Below, one piece after another: positions 33,007 through 44,713 of a stretch of DNA of 64,000 bases. Position 1 is the first letter of the stretch, and every line of letters starts with the position of its first letter. A model generated the notes under the pieces. The model searched no databases and was not told where the DNA came from. It was given only the letters and a program-made list of their open reading frames with translations. The translations under genes were made by a program, and so were the position numbers. Source of the DNA: Pollenia angustigena (lineage: Eukaryota; Arthropoda; Insecta; Diptera; Polleniidae); assembly GCA_930367215.1 (NCBI GenBank), contig OV884058.1:194760208-194824207 (forward strand), written 5' to 3'.

Positions 33007-33413
33007 AAAAGGCAATATGATTATTTTCTAAAATAATTTGTGTATCTATATCTAATTTTACCAGTGTGAAAATGATTGAAGAATTAACTTATAAGAACAC
33101 ACTTTACAAAACTACTTTTTTCTTAGCTATTAGGGAAAACATACTTAATCTCATTAAAATAAAAGCTTTTTTAATATCAAAGTGAAAATATTTATATGAT
33201 GTTTTTTTTAGAATTATTGGAGAAACCAACCTAAACATATAGACCTATGTTAATCCGAATGAAAATTGTTAAATTTAAATATTTTGTTTTTTATATTTTT
33301 ATACGATTCACATTGAATCTTTTAGGAATCAAGCACAATTGAATGCTTTAATTGGAGAAGAAGAAGAAGATATGAATATTAATCTAAATGGTAATATAAA
33401 TAATACAATTCAT

Positions 33414-33640
33414 ATAAGCAATTTTATATTAATTAATCTAACAAATCCATTTTGCAGGAATACGATTGTATGAATATAATATGTCTATGGGGTGATTGGT
33501 AGCCGGACATTGGCCACAATGATCCAGCCAGAAGCAGCCCTCCCACAAGCTCAGCGATCCATATTTGGTTGGGTTATTAATTAATCTAATAAATCCATTT
33601 TACAGGAATACAATTGTATGAATATATTATGTTTAAAGAT
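33414..33640 (+). repeat. Diverged duplication of about 70 bp
   Basis: TATTAATTAATCTAACAAATCC through GGAATACGATTGTATGAATAT (about 33427-33480) recurs at about 33573-33632 with a few differences. The copies are about 150 bp apart. Each copy ends in a splice-acceptor-like CAGGAATAC, so an exon start may have been duplicated. 33007-34245 otherwise shows no clear gene. Confidence 0.6.
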
Positions 33641-34245
33641 CTTTTTAAAAGGATCAGTATAAATATTATTATGAACCGTCGCCAGCCGTTTTACTATCAT
33701 TGGATATAGAAAAACTATTTGAAGCTTATGAACTTGGAATGATAATTTCAGCATGCAAACTTAAATACTGGATGCACAATAATGTTTTAACATCTGCTTA
33801 TAGGCGAATATTGACATCATAGGCCAGAATTAAAAACTAAAATAAACGAAAGACCCATTAAATTCTCTTTACTTTTGAAACAACAACTGAACTTACCATA
33901 AAGATTGCTTAAGTTTCTCAGTAATCTGCGTGTAGTTTGGCCTTTAAGTGATTTAAACCAAAATATTTAAAAAAATTTTTTGACATAAAATAATTTTTTA
34001 TGTATTTATTTTTTAACTGAAACAAATTGTCAATACGACAATTTACAAATATGTTAGTTAAGAAAATTGTTAACTATATTTGAAAAATTTTAAAAAATTT
34101 TCTGTAATTACTTAATAACTATTGTTATTTTTTTCTGTGTAGAACCCAGTTTTAATGTTAACACACGTATGTCCTATATTTTTAATCGAAAACTCTTATG
34201 GAATTATTTGGATAGAAATGATTAAATGCGGAGAAAAAATAATTA

Positions 34246-35671
34246 CAGTATTTTTCGTTTAGCTGCACATTTAATTTTTACGCAAATTCGTGCAGGTACG
34301 CAAAATATTCTGTTACGCAGTATTCACTTAGCTGCATAAATAATGCTGCTAAGAGAATTCACCTACCTGAATAAATGTGCCCTTATGTAAAATTTTGTTC
34401 TTATTACAAAAATAGATTTTAATACAGTTTTAAATGAAAGTAATACCTATAGGTATATAAAACAATTCATTTAAAAACATTGATACCCTCCACCGACAGT
34501 TCTAATATTTCAGGAGTGCGTCCTATATGAATTCTAGATATTATTAATTAAAAAATTTAATTCAATTAAAAAAAAAAAATAACGGCATCAGCATATAAAT
34601 TATGAACCAATCATCCCCAAATTCTGTAGTGTAATTTCTGGGGATAAAAAACTTAAATTAGAATAAATTTCAATACAGCAGTGAAATTAGTTTTCGAGCT
34701 GACAGTGAATTTCAGAGGGCTTCTTAGTATGGGATCTAAGGTAAATTATGGACCATATATCACAAAATTGCATGACATTTTTCAGGTCATATTAAGCTAA
34801 GTTGAAACAAATTTTACCGCAATATCTATATCTCCTACAGTTTTAGGCGCATTTAATTAATTTCCCAGGCTTTATATGCGGCCTATTGTGAATTACGGAC
34901 CGATCTTCCCGAAATTTAACAGCAAAATATCCAGTCGTATAAAACGAATTTGTGCAAGATCTTATATTATTCCATGCATTATTCCACCATTTATGTTAGT
35001 TTTTGTAACAAAATTATCATATTTTTAGGATGGTGGTTTCACATTTTCACCTGGTAGGTTAAAGTATAGTTGTAATAATTGAGCACTTTTTATACGGCTG
35101 ATAAAATCCTACGTTTATCTATCAGTAAGTTGGGAAAACGGACCTTAGAATAACTCAAGGAGCCAGAATATATGTATGTACTGTATAGGGCCTTAGATGT
35201 ATAATAAAAAAGTTTCACACGGAATGACAAACTTAGTTTACCCTCATTCACCACTAGTGGTTCTGCTTTTAGCAGAACATGTATGTTTTGAATGTTTATA
35301 TGTGCACACAAAATCACAGCTGCTAGATCAAATGAATTTTTAATTCAGCCATTTGTGTTACCATATCAGCAAACTTAATTTGTTTGCCTTTTTTCATAAA
35401 ATGGCGATTGATAAAATAATGTTTTTTTTTTTGTTTTTATGATTCACTTAAAAAAAATTATATTATGAGGCACTTGAAAATAATATTTTGTATTAAAAAT
35501 AAAAATTGTTCACCAAAAATTGAATGCTGTTATCCAAAATATGCACTTAAGCAAAATGCACGTACACGATTTTTTTCTAACAATATTTAGCCTTCATACA
35601 CAATTATTTGTATTTCGTGCAGATAGGCAAAAAATGCAGTTAAGTGAAATGCAGCTAAACGAAAAATACTG
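34246..35671. mobile_element. pogo-like element, non-autonomous, 1.43 kb
   Basis: Perfect 22-base inverted ends CAGTATTTTTCGTTTAGCTGCA (from 34246, and complement ending 35671) lie between TA dinucleotides at 34244-34245 and 35672-35673. The ends closely resemble those of Drosophila pogo. Internal copies of TTAGCTGCATAA and TTAAGCAAAATGC-like words near each end suggest subterminal transposase sites. I found no transposase coding. Confidence 0.9.
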
Positions 35672-36825
35672 TAACACAATTACAAAATTGTGAGTTTGAT
35701 GAGGCATGTTGATGTGTGGCCATGTCGCTTTAGAAAACATAAAATATCTTTTATGAACAAAGCACTTTATTCTTTCAGAAAAATTATTTTTTATATGCCT
35801 ACAATTGTTTAAATTTAGACAATAACAGCATTTGAATTTCGTTGCGAATCGATATAATTTCATCTGTACAACAATAAATCTGTCACATTTGCTTTAACGT
35901 AGGTTATTTGCACAGAAATGGGATGCAAACAAAACATCTTTTATTATTTAAATGTGTTTTCAACGAAAAAACGAGACGTCTTTTAGTTTGTTTTTATTTT
36001 TTTAAATGCAATGTATACACATACACACACACACGCGTGTGCACATACATACCCAGCCGGAAAATGAGGAATTGATTACATACATAAATAATTAAAAAAA
36101 TAATGCATTATTTTCGAAAGAATAATAATGCATTCATTGGAATCGAGAAGGTTATTTCATCAGACACAAAATTTAAGCACTGATTACCACGTATATTCCC
36201 ACATTTGCAGAACAAGGAATGTATTGTTTCTGTTAGTAACAATTATTCGTGTTTTTGCTTTACATACATATTTGCTTAATAAAAATCCGTTATTTTTTTC
36301 TGCCTTTATGTCGCCTACTTGTAATTTTTATTTTAGTCGCAATTTGTGTTTGAAAGCGTACGGTCAAAGCACAAATTATATGTCTGTGGGTCAAAGTTAT
36401 GTAAATTAAACAGGTATTATAAAATGTATTCCAAACGGCATTGGAGAAGACTTTTATTATAAGACTTTTGAATAATATAATTTATTCCAAAGAATGAATT
36501 ATTTAATTCATTCGCAGGATACATTAAAATAATTTATTACAATCCTAGGACATGGTCTGTGTTAAGAATAATGAATTCTGGAATCAAATATCATACAAGA
36601 TATGTATTACTTTCTCGATTCCTATTAATTCCATTTTCCCGCTGGGTATACGCTGATAAGTAAGAAAAGTTCTCTGAGAGTAATAATAAAGACTGTAATT
36701 TACTCTTACAAGTGGATTTAGCCGCTAAATCCACCAGAAAAATTAATATAGACAGAAAAATGTATGAACTTTGTATGGTCGTGCAATATCTTTATAAATC
36801 TATAGTCTTTGTTTATAGTGTACAT
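35672..36825. other. Intergenic sequence with an AC/GT microsatellite
   Basis: A short (CA)n tract with CGCGTG lies at about 36015-36045. The 93-codon plus-strand ORF at 36128-36409 has no recognisable motif and is likely chance. The last 8 bases (GTGTACAT, 36818-36825) are the target of the hAT that follows. Confidence 0.5.
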
Positions 36826-38192
36826 CAGGGATGATAAATGCGAAAACCAATATTGTACCAACGAACTTTTAAAATCGTACTTTTTCGGCCCCAATAGTAC
36901 TAAATCATATTTTTTTTATTCATTTTGTTTATTTTATTTAAAAAAACAAAAATTTAATGCATCAAAAACAAAATGTGCTTAAAATTCATTTGTACATGTA
37001 AAGTATAGATAGCAAAAAATACATGATCATTAATTATACACAATAATAGAGTGGGTAAAGTTTTTTCGCGTCAAAAGCACATTGCGATTTTTGTTCTATA
37101 AGTCATTCCTAGAAACTTTGCCAAAGAAACCATAGGTTAAAAATGAATTTTGAGCCCCGGATTTTTCAAAATATGTAGTTAGTTTTCCAAAATATTCAAG
37201 AATATAATCAGATTGTATTTGGTCTAGCCAGACCTGTATCTTGACGTTTTTAGGGTCGAGAAATCCATTTATTTTTATTTTTAATTGCCGCCAGAGTGTG
37301 TTTTCATACACTTTTTAGAATTTATCGTTTTTTTTTTGCGGAAAATTGACGAATATCAAAGTGCAACCTCGAATTTTAAACGAAAATAAAATTTTAAAGC
37401 GTTCTAAAAATATGTCCATACGATCATTTTGGATTGCATTTCCAAATATATTGTGTTTACAATTTTTAATATGTACTGCAGAAACAGGAAGTAGAAGAAA
37501 GTCCGAATATAATAAAATTTAATTTAGCGCTTGTAAAATCTCCTTCAAACTAATTCGGAGTAAAAAAATAATGCAGTGGGCTCCCACTGTTCCAAAATTC
37601 TGTTGATTACTTCTTGACGTGACATCCATCTTGTTGACGAATATTTGAAAATATTATGAATTCGTTCCAAAATAATCTTGAATTGAGAGGAAGTCGTCTT
37701 TTCTACTAAGAACTTTTGCAGAACTGGTTTCTTATATCTTTTAAAAACTTGTCAATATCAACAGAAAACGCACGCTTAAATGCTGCCGCTGATACTAAAT
37801 TTAGAATGTGGCAAAAGCAATCGTTCAATGAACAAGTGCAAAAATCTATTCACAATAGCGGAGTTCGGTGTTTGGTGCAAATGGTCTTGCAAAAGAGCAA
37901 ATGAAAAATATCATAGCTGTTTTGTTACATTTTACAATAAAAAATAGAGTTTCCCTTAGATTTCATAAAAAGCTACGTCATTTTGCATTTTCGCAAGACT
38001 ATTTGCACCAAACACTAAACACCGCTTATATTCATTGGACAGTAAATACGACTTGCCATTTTATACCAATTATAAATATGTAGGTTTGAAAAATTTGGAA
38101 ATAGTACCAAATGAGTCACGGGGGTACCAGCGTACTTTTTAGTATTGAATTGTAGCAAAAAAAGTACAAGTGTACCAACTTTATCAACCCTG
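36826..38192. mobile_element. hAT-like MITE, 1.37 kb, with an internal long palindrome
   Basis: Ends CAGGGATGATAAA (left) and CAGGGTTGATAAA (complement at right) are flanked by the exact octamer GTGTACAT at 36818-36825 and 38193-38200. Near the right end two arms, starting GTGTTTGGTGCAAATGGTC at about 37868 and complementary at about 37992-38022, form an imperfect foldback. No intact transposase; the small ORF at 37716-37904 is unassigned. Confidence 0.9.
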
Positions 38193-39599
38193 GTGTACAT
38201 GTGTCGACGTCACACAAAAAGCATTTTTATTCCTATGCACGCGTACATAGGATTTGCAAAAGTGCCGCTGACACACACACACACACACAACATACCTCAA
38301 TTACGTGCTACAAAAAATTCGGAAGAATGCACACTAAATTTTTGGTTTAATTCAATATCGCCGGAGATCACCGCTCATGGTCGGTAATATAAATAGTCGA
38401 TAGTTTTCTTACAACCACCAAAATTAACACAATCATGGCTCAGTCATTAGTTGGCGAAAATAACAATTAAATAACAAATTTTCAGGATGTTAATGTAGAA
38501 TCGTTGATAATAAATCGGCCATATAAATTATCATTGAATGAAATTTGTAAAATATGTATTTAATTTGGATATTGAAATTGACAATCGGAACAAAGTGTTT
38601 TGGAATATCAACATTATTAATTTAACAGCCTGTTTTTAGAAAATGAAAATATTTGTTCGTTCGTTAAAAAAAAGAACAAAATCAGATTTAGGTTTTCATA
38701 AAATTAAAAAAATTTTCCGGTGAGTGACAAAAAAAGCTTTAATTTTTTTCTACATATTTTTGGTTCTTATAAAATGAACACTTTCGTAATAAATGAAAAC
38801 AAAAGTGAGAAGAAGACGATAAGTAAAAGGCATTCGTTTAAAAAACAAATCACCAAAAATTGGAAAATAACTTCGGTATTTTTAAAAAGGAAACCTAAAA
38901 AACTTATACTATTATAAAATATTCTATAATGGTTCACTTTTAATTACATAAATATGCATTTACAGGTTCAAAAAATTCTAGAAACAATGGAACTACATAC
39001 GCTCAAAAATATGTACATATGTATGTACATTAGAGTGGGTCGACCTCCATACAATAAACAAGTTTGTGCCTTGAATGGAAGGTACATATGTCAATAATGT
39101 TTCTTAAACAGTTAAATTTGTATAATCACGCCTCCATATGCAGCCATTTTGTTGTTATATATAGCGCTGCATTTTATAGTCCGATCACATCGTATCGCAT
39201 AGTACGTACTCCCTCTAAAATTGGAGTTTAAGAATTACTCTGGATTTCTGATCGATATTTTTGCTTGCATTAGCAAGGCATCGACACACTGGTAAAATCA
39301 ATCTGCAAAAATTCGGGTCACTTTCCGCTTGAAAATTTATCTGACAGCACAGATAATTATACGTTCGTAGGATGCCAAATAGAAAACGGTCTTAAATTAA
39401 GTAGATTTAAAGAAAAAATAATATGCGGAAAGTAGTGCAAGCTAAATTTGCAAGCAAGTTTTAAGACTGCAGTAATTTTAGAAGAAAAAATATTAATGTT
39501 TTGTTAAAGTAGGTAAGAAAACAAAGGAAATTTGTACCGAAATGCGTGAACATATTTTTAAAATTGTTGGACGTGTCAATTTACAGTGCAGACTGTAAT
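38193..39599. other. AT-rich stretch without recognised gene
   Basis: Holds a (CA)n tract at about 38270-38288. Near 38625, ACAGCCTGTTTTTAGAAAATG echoes the arm of the long hairpin at 61105-61245. A 65-codon lysine-rich ORF at 38720-38917 is unassigned. Confidence 0.45.
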
Positions 39600-39840
39600 A
39601 GAACACTTGTCTGAGTCTCAATCCCTAAGAAAGCAAGCCAAAAACTGGACGGCCAGGTGAAATTACCTTACGAGTTTAGCAATTTATAAAAACTGTTGTA
39701 AGTTAAAATCCTAGATCAACAGCCGTGGAAAAGCGGATTCCATAGCCACGTACCAAGAAAAAACCTTAATTTGGGATATAAACAGATAAAGGCCACTCGA
39801 CTTCGCACTTAAGTATGTGGGCAAATCAGTAGTCTTAAAT
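39600..39840 (+). pseudogene. Scrap of a Tc1-like transposase
   Basis: One frame around 39640-39740 reads KTGRPGEITLRV, then, past two stops, NPRSTAVE. Tc1-family proteins have a GRP(R/K)-ITPR...NPR-TA pattern there, in the linker and second helix-turn-helix. Further on, SHVPRKK-like residues (about 39750-39770) match the segment before the first catalytic aspartate. Only about 200 bases are recognisable; no ends were found. Confidence 0.55.
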
Positions 39841-40433
39841 TTAAATAATGAAATAAATATTTTCTTTCATTTAAAAATTTTTAATTTATTTATTGTTGTA
39901 AATATCACCAATTTTTGGAAAATCAAAGAATTTTTAAGGCGTACGTACTATTATCTGTGACAATGACACCGTTCTTCCAAAACTTCCAAAAAACTAGTGT
40001 TATCACGCAAATATCTTCTACATAAATATATGTTGATGTGCAGCAAAAGATCTTCTTTATGTATTTATTTCATTTATTGCTATTATTGTTAACATTTTCA
40101 TTCAACATTTTTATTTTTACTAATTTACTAACACTTTTATGAAATAATTTGTTTTTGAAATTAATTTAAATTTTTGTAAACAAAAGCCAGGGTTATCCAC
40201 AAACACAAAACCTTTATATGAAAAAATAATAGAAATGTACAAATATTAATGCATTGGCAATAATGTTGATTCACGAAAGAAAAAAGCTTTACTTATGTCA
40301 ACCATGAATAGACGAAAGCTTTTAAATGTTTTTTAAAAACCAAATGTTGAACATTATCGTATTAATACGAAAACTTCAAGTGAGAAGACTTATGTTTTAC
40401 AAAAACAGGCTGTAAGTCTTGATAGACGATCAA

Positions 40434-41205
40434 ATGTTTGACTATCTTGGTTATAGTGGATTAGCGTATAACAAAAAGAAAAACACTTTGAGCAATTTAC
40501 TCAAAAAACCATCTAAAGAGTACATCAAATATAATGAAGTTGCCGATGAAAAAGATTTACGAAAAAAATACTATGTCCACAGCGGTTAAGACTTTGAATC
40601 CTTGATGATGCAGATGCATCCTAAAAAATTTGTAGAGCTTCGCCATTTATTCTCTAAAAAAAAGACAAAGCTGCACGAAAGACGCCAATCACAAATGATA
40701 AGCTTCCAAAATAGCATATTATTGAAATCAGTTAAGGAATTGAAGACTTTGGTAGTGCCTGTTAAATACAATGCTGAAGAGGAGCGAGTTAGATCAGAAG
40801 AAAGGGAGCAACGAGCTGAAGGGGAGAGAGTTAGAGCAGAGGAAAGGCAGCAACGAGCTCAAGAGGAAAGAAGTTGTGCTGAAGAAAAGAGAGCTCAAGT
40901 TGAACAGGAAAGAATTCGTGCTGAACAAAGATCTATCTATAACATTGTTTTTTAATAAATTTAATTTAGGTATGTACAAGACGACCATTGACGGTGAATG
41001 GTATTTGATGCGTCGTCAACAAGGATGGCGTGATGCGGACGTAAATTGTTCAAACGAAATATAGAGTTGATTCAAAAGTGGGGAAATGTACCTCATGCTA
41101 TAGACTTTGGAAATTTAGTCAAAAAGCACTACCGTCAATTTTCGTGGTATGCTCACGGAAATATAGTTCGAACCAACGAATCATCAGTTGCAAATCTTGA
41201 TTAAC
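40434..41205 (+). pseudogene. MSV199/DUF3627-like gene remnant; candidate endogenous insect DNA-virus gene
   Basis: From an ATG at 40434 the frame reads MFDYLGYSGLAYNKKK, continues to YYVHSG, passes a TAA at 40587-40589, and goes on DFESLMMQMHPKKFVEL in the same frame to 40955. This follows the layout of MSV199 domains (F/LDYLGY-G...KK...Y...DF--L--). A charged coiled coil with repeats of RAEERQQRAQEE (40770-40930) comes next. A frame change leads to YKTTIDGEWYLMRRQQGW and, after another, WGNVPHAIDFGNLVKKHY (to about 41205), which resembles the DUF3627 C-terminal domain. That pairing is known in entomopoxviruses, iridoviruses, ascoviruses and nudivirus-like genomes. The assignment is from memory of the family pattern and needs a search. 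Confidence 0.45.
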
Positions 41206-42179
41206 ATGTCAAGCAAATATTATTAATAATTATTTTATAATTAATTGGCAATGAAAATTACTTCCAGGTCCAACATAAATTGGAAGTTGCCACCGCATAC
41301 CCTTAGACCACTCTGATATTTACTTATACCAACTAAAACAGAGTAGGGTATTTTACTAGATCAAGTGACGACAGAACTGACTAACGACTAAGACCATATT
41401 TACATTATACAATTTACTTTCGCATGCAACTTTTTGTGTGTTAGCAAGAGGTGTAGGGAAGAAAACGGAGTTGATAAAGTTGAAAAAATGCTTGAAAAAA
41501 ATGTAAATGTTAATGTGAAAAGAGTTTCGTAGTAACTACTTTAAAAGAAAATAGTAAAAAAACTCGGCGTTAATTGCAAAGTCTAAATGCGGTATAATAC
41601 AAACAAAGCTGATCAATCAGAATGTAAGTGAATGACAGTAAATTGAGTCAAAAATTTAATTGAGTGCATTCCAATTTCAAAACACTCTGATTGGCGAGAA
41701 CAATCGCGAAGGGAGTAAATTATTGATATTTAACAATTGCTATTGATATTTTCATAGTACCGACAGAGAAAAACATAACTCTGTCAATAATTAGAATAAG
41801 TTAAAACAGCTTAGCCAAAATCTCATACATAGTTTACATATAAGTTCTTGTAAAATTAAATAAAACCAGACTTGAAATCACAAAACCAAAATGGCAGTAA
41901 CTTGCCTTAGTTTTATTCAAGACTCAGAAATAATGCGGCAGTTCTTTTGAACGCCTAAATTATCAGCTGCAACACTGACAGCTATTAAAAATAACCAAGG
42001 GCTATAGGGACTTAAGCACACTAAAACACACCAACACCTCAACCCGTAACATTACACAATGGTGTTAATTGAATCTTAAAGAGTTAAACCATTTTATTGA
42101 AACTTTAACAATTAATATTTAATTTCAAATTAAATTAAAATGCTTTTCTTTTTGTTTTCAAAAGCGATGTAATATCCTT
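41206..42179. other. AT-rich stretch without recognised gene
   Basis: About 970 bases with no coding run, inverted ends or tandem repeats that I can define. Confidence 0.4.
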
Positions 42180-43570
42180 TTATTTACAATTTTTATTTGG
42201 ATATAGAGGAGCTACAATCTCTGAGTTGGATTGTGGGGTTCTTTTTGGAGCAGTGTCTTTATCTTTATTATTTAATTTTTTCTCAACACATACATTATTA
42301 CCCAAACATTTGTTCATTATTTCTGCAATAAATTCATATTTTTCTGGTTACGCCTGTATCATTTGTTGATCTCTTTCACTCAAAGCCTGCAACGTTTGTT
42401 AATCTTTTTCTCCCAACTGTTCATCTTTTTCTCTCAAAGCCTGTAGAAATTGTTGCTCTTTTTCCCTGATAATTCTTTTTTTTCGGCCACATACACCTAC
42501 AATGTATTTAAGATTTCCTGCTGTTTCTTGCCCAACGAAAACATGATATTGGCAACTAAATCCATCACAGCGTTGCATCGGTTAAGTTGGTGTTGGTTCC
42601 ATTCTTTACGATTCAGCGTTCTGTATTGGCACAACTACAGCCCTCTCCATATTTAAATGTTTGACTCAGACTTGCCACGATCTACCCACCCGCTCCACCA
42701 GAGCTACCAATTTGCCTAGATTAACATTTCCGTACTTGCTTACCAACCATCGCTGAAATCCCCCCTTATAGAGCAACGACAAGAAAAGCTCAGTGAACGG
42801 CGGCGTGGGACGAGCTATGTTGAAGTGGCAGTTTCCACTATTCTTACAGTTCTTGTTTCACACTTTGAAGCCGTGGCAACTCGTCTGAGCATAAAACTCA
42901 TTTATCTCATCAAACGTCTTCTTTAAATTCTTGCACTGCGACGCTACGCTAGACACATAACATATGGTATTGATGAGATGCAATTGACTAGTTATGGACT
43001 TGCATAAAATCTTAACAATTTCCTTGCCATTTTTGTGGTAGAGCGCAATCATTTGTCTGTGCAACTCTTTCCCACCGTCACAGCAGCACCAATATGGCAA
43101 CAGAATACAAATAACACATATTTCGAAAACAAATTATAGTCCAAATAAAATATGCGTTCATCAACATCATCCTGTGACAATTCTTCATAGAATGATGCCT
43201 CAGCACATCTCGTTCGCCCCAGTATTGCACAAGTTAACTTCTTCCTGTCCATCTTCATCCAATCAGGTATAATCTTGTTGTTTGAATAATACTTAGTGCC
43301 CTCATTGTACTCGATTTATCCAAACATTTTAGGGAGGGGGGCTACTTTAATTGGCCTGTCGTCTTCTGTGATCGACGAAAGCTGATAATGTAAAGCGTTA
43401 GTCATTCAAGGTCAATGACTTCCCCAATAACTTCCTCAAATGACACTTGCTCTCGAACATCTTCAACAACCGTGGCTTGAATTTGGTCATCGGATGATGA
43501 AATCTCGTTCGCCTGTGTCTGATTCGATTTGCCTGAAGAATCCAATTTGATGCGATTCAGCATACACCAA
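42180..43570 (-). pseudogene. Unidentified decayed minus-strand coding region
   Basis: Reading the minus strand from about 43565, an acidic start (MLNRIKLDSSGKSNQTQ) is followed by pieces in different frames: KLTCAILGRTRCAEASFYEEL (43258-43049), IALYHKNGKEIVKILCKS and KTFDEINEFYAQTSC (43100-42858), then NIARPTPPFTELFLSLLYKGG and RWLVSKYGNVNLGKLVALVE (about 42820-42700). It ends with a coiled-coil tail with repeats like LREKDEQL and LSERDQQM, and PEKYEFIAEIMNKCLG (about 42450-42290). The phrase-like residue order argues for a real gene of some 400 codons with several frame breaks. I do not recognise the family. Position beside the MSV199-like remnant makes a virus origin possible but unproven. 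Confidence 0.4.
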
Positions 43571-44002
43571 AATCTATTGTTACGAAATTAGATTTATCTA
43601 ATTATTATTTGAAGTTTAAGTTATAAGTTTGTCTTGTAAATTTTAATTTAAGTCGTATTAGCTTGAATTATTATTTGCTACACAGTATTTTAGAACTTAG
43701 ATTTAATTATAGAATCTCGAATTCGAACAGAATGGTCTGCAATCCACCACACAGAAAAATTTATTTTTCCAATTCAAACAAAAAATTTGTAGAATCAAAC
43801 AATTTTTTGTCTAAAATCGGTCCTACAAACAAATTCGCATATTCAAACAATTTGTTTGCATTTTGTTTATTGAAAAAACGCCGATTTTTTCAAACAAATA
43901 ATTTTACAGAATCAAACAAAAAGTTTACTGAAATTCATATAAATTTCAAACAAATAATTTTGCTGAATCAAACAAAAAAGTTTTGGCACAAGCAATGACG
44001 CG

Positions 44003-44385
44003 AGTTACATACTCACCTACTACTGCACTGTATTCCATACCACAACAGCAATGTGTACAATAAAGGGGGTCAATGCACTAGACGCTACGTTGCAAATTGC
44101 AAATACAATTATTAAGAATTTATTTAGCATTTTCGAGTTAAACATTAAAATATTGTATTTATTAAAATAAATAATAAATAAACAGGAAATAAAGTATTTT
44201 GTTGCAATTGTGAAATTTATTTGTAGCTTAAGTTGCATTTGTCAAACATAATAAAAAAATAGCTTAAGTTGCAATTGTAAAACTTAGTTACATTATTGAA
44301 GAAAGAATAATAAAAATCAGAAGTAAATTGGTGTGCAAACCTAACGTGTTTTTTTTTCGGTCTAAACTAAGGGCTAATCATAACT
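44003..44385 (+). repeat. 5' LTR of element E
   Basis: 383 bp, nearly matching 46251-46634. The final T is shared with the primer site. Confidence 0.93.
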
Positions 44386-44396
44386 GGCGCAGTCGG
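44385..44396 (+). other. Primer binding site of element E (tRNA-Ser type)
   Basis: TGGCGCAGTCGG follows the LTR, the site used by 17.6/297/ZAM-type elements. Confidence 0.88.
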
Positions 44397-44713
44397 TCCT
44401 ACAGTTGCGATTACGGTGTACCACAATACAAGGTACAGGACAAAAAAATATATACTACTAGTTTTAACACTAAAATAAATATAAAAACAAGTGAAAAAAA
44501 AAATAACAAGTATATACACGGTGAAAGAATATCATCGTTAATACCTAAAAGAAACACATAAACTTATAGTACTAATTGGTGACATTGAAATAAAAAGTGA
44601 TAAAGAAATATATACATATGTACATACAAGTATAATTACGGTGAAAGAATATCATCGCAAATACTTAAAAGGAAAACAAACAAAAAAAAAAAACGTAAAA
44701 ATCTATCTTTTTA

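Noticed and set aside
40794..40988. Minus-strand Ser/Leu-rich ORF
   Set aside because: It is complementary to the charged coiled-coil repeats of the MSV199-like remnant.
39037..41310. Possible element ends at GAGTGGGTCGACC and the ACCACTCT near 41295
   Set aside because: The inverse match is only about 8 bases and no target duplication is seen.
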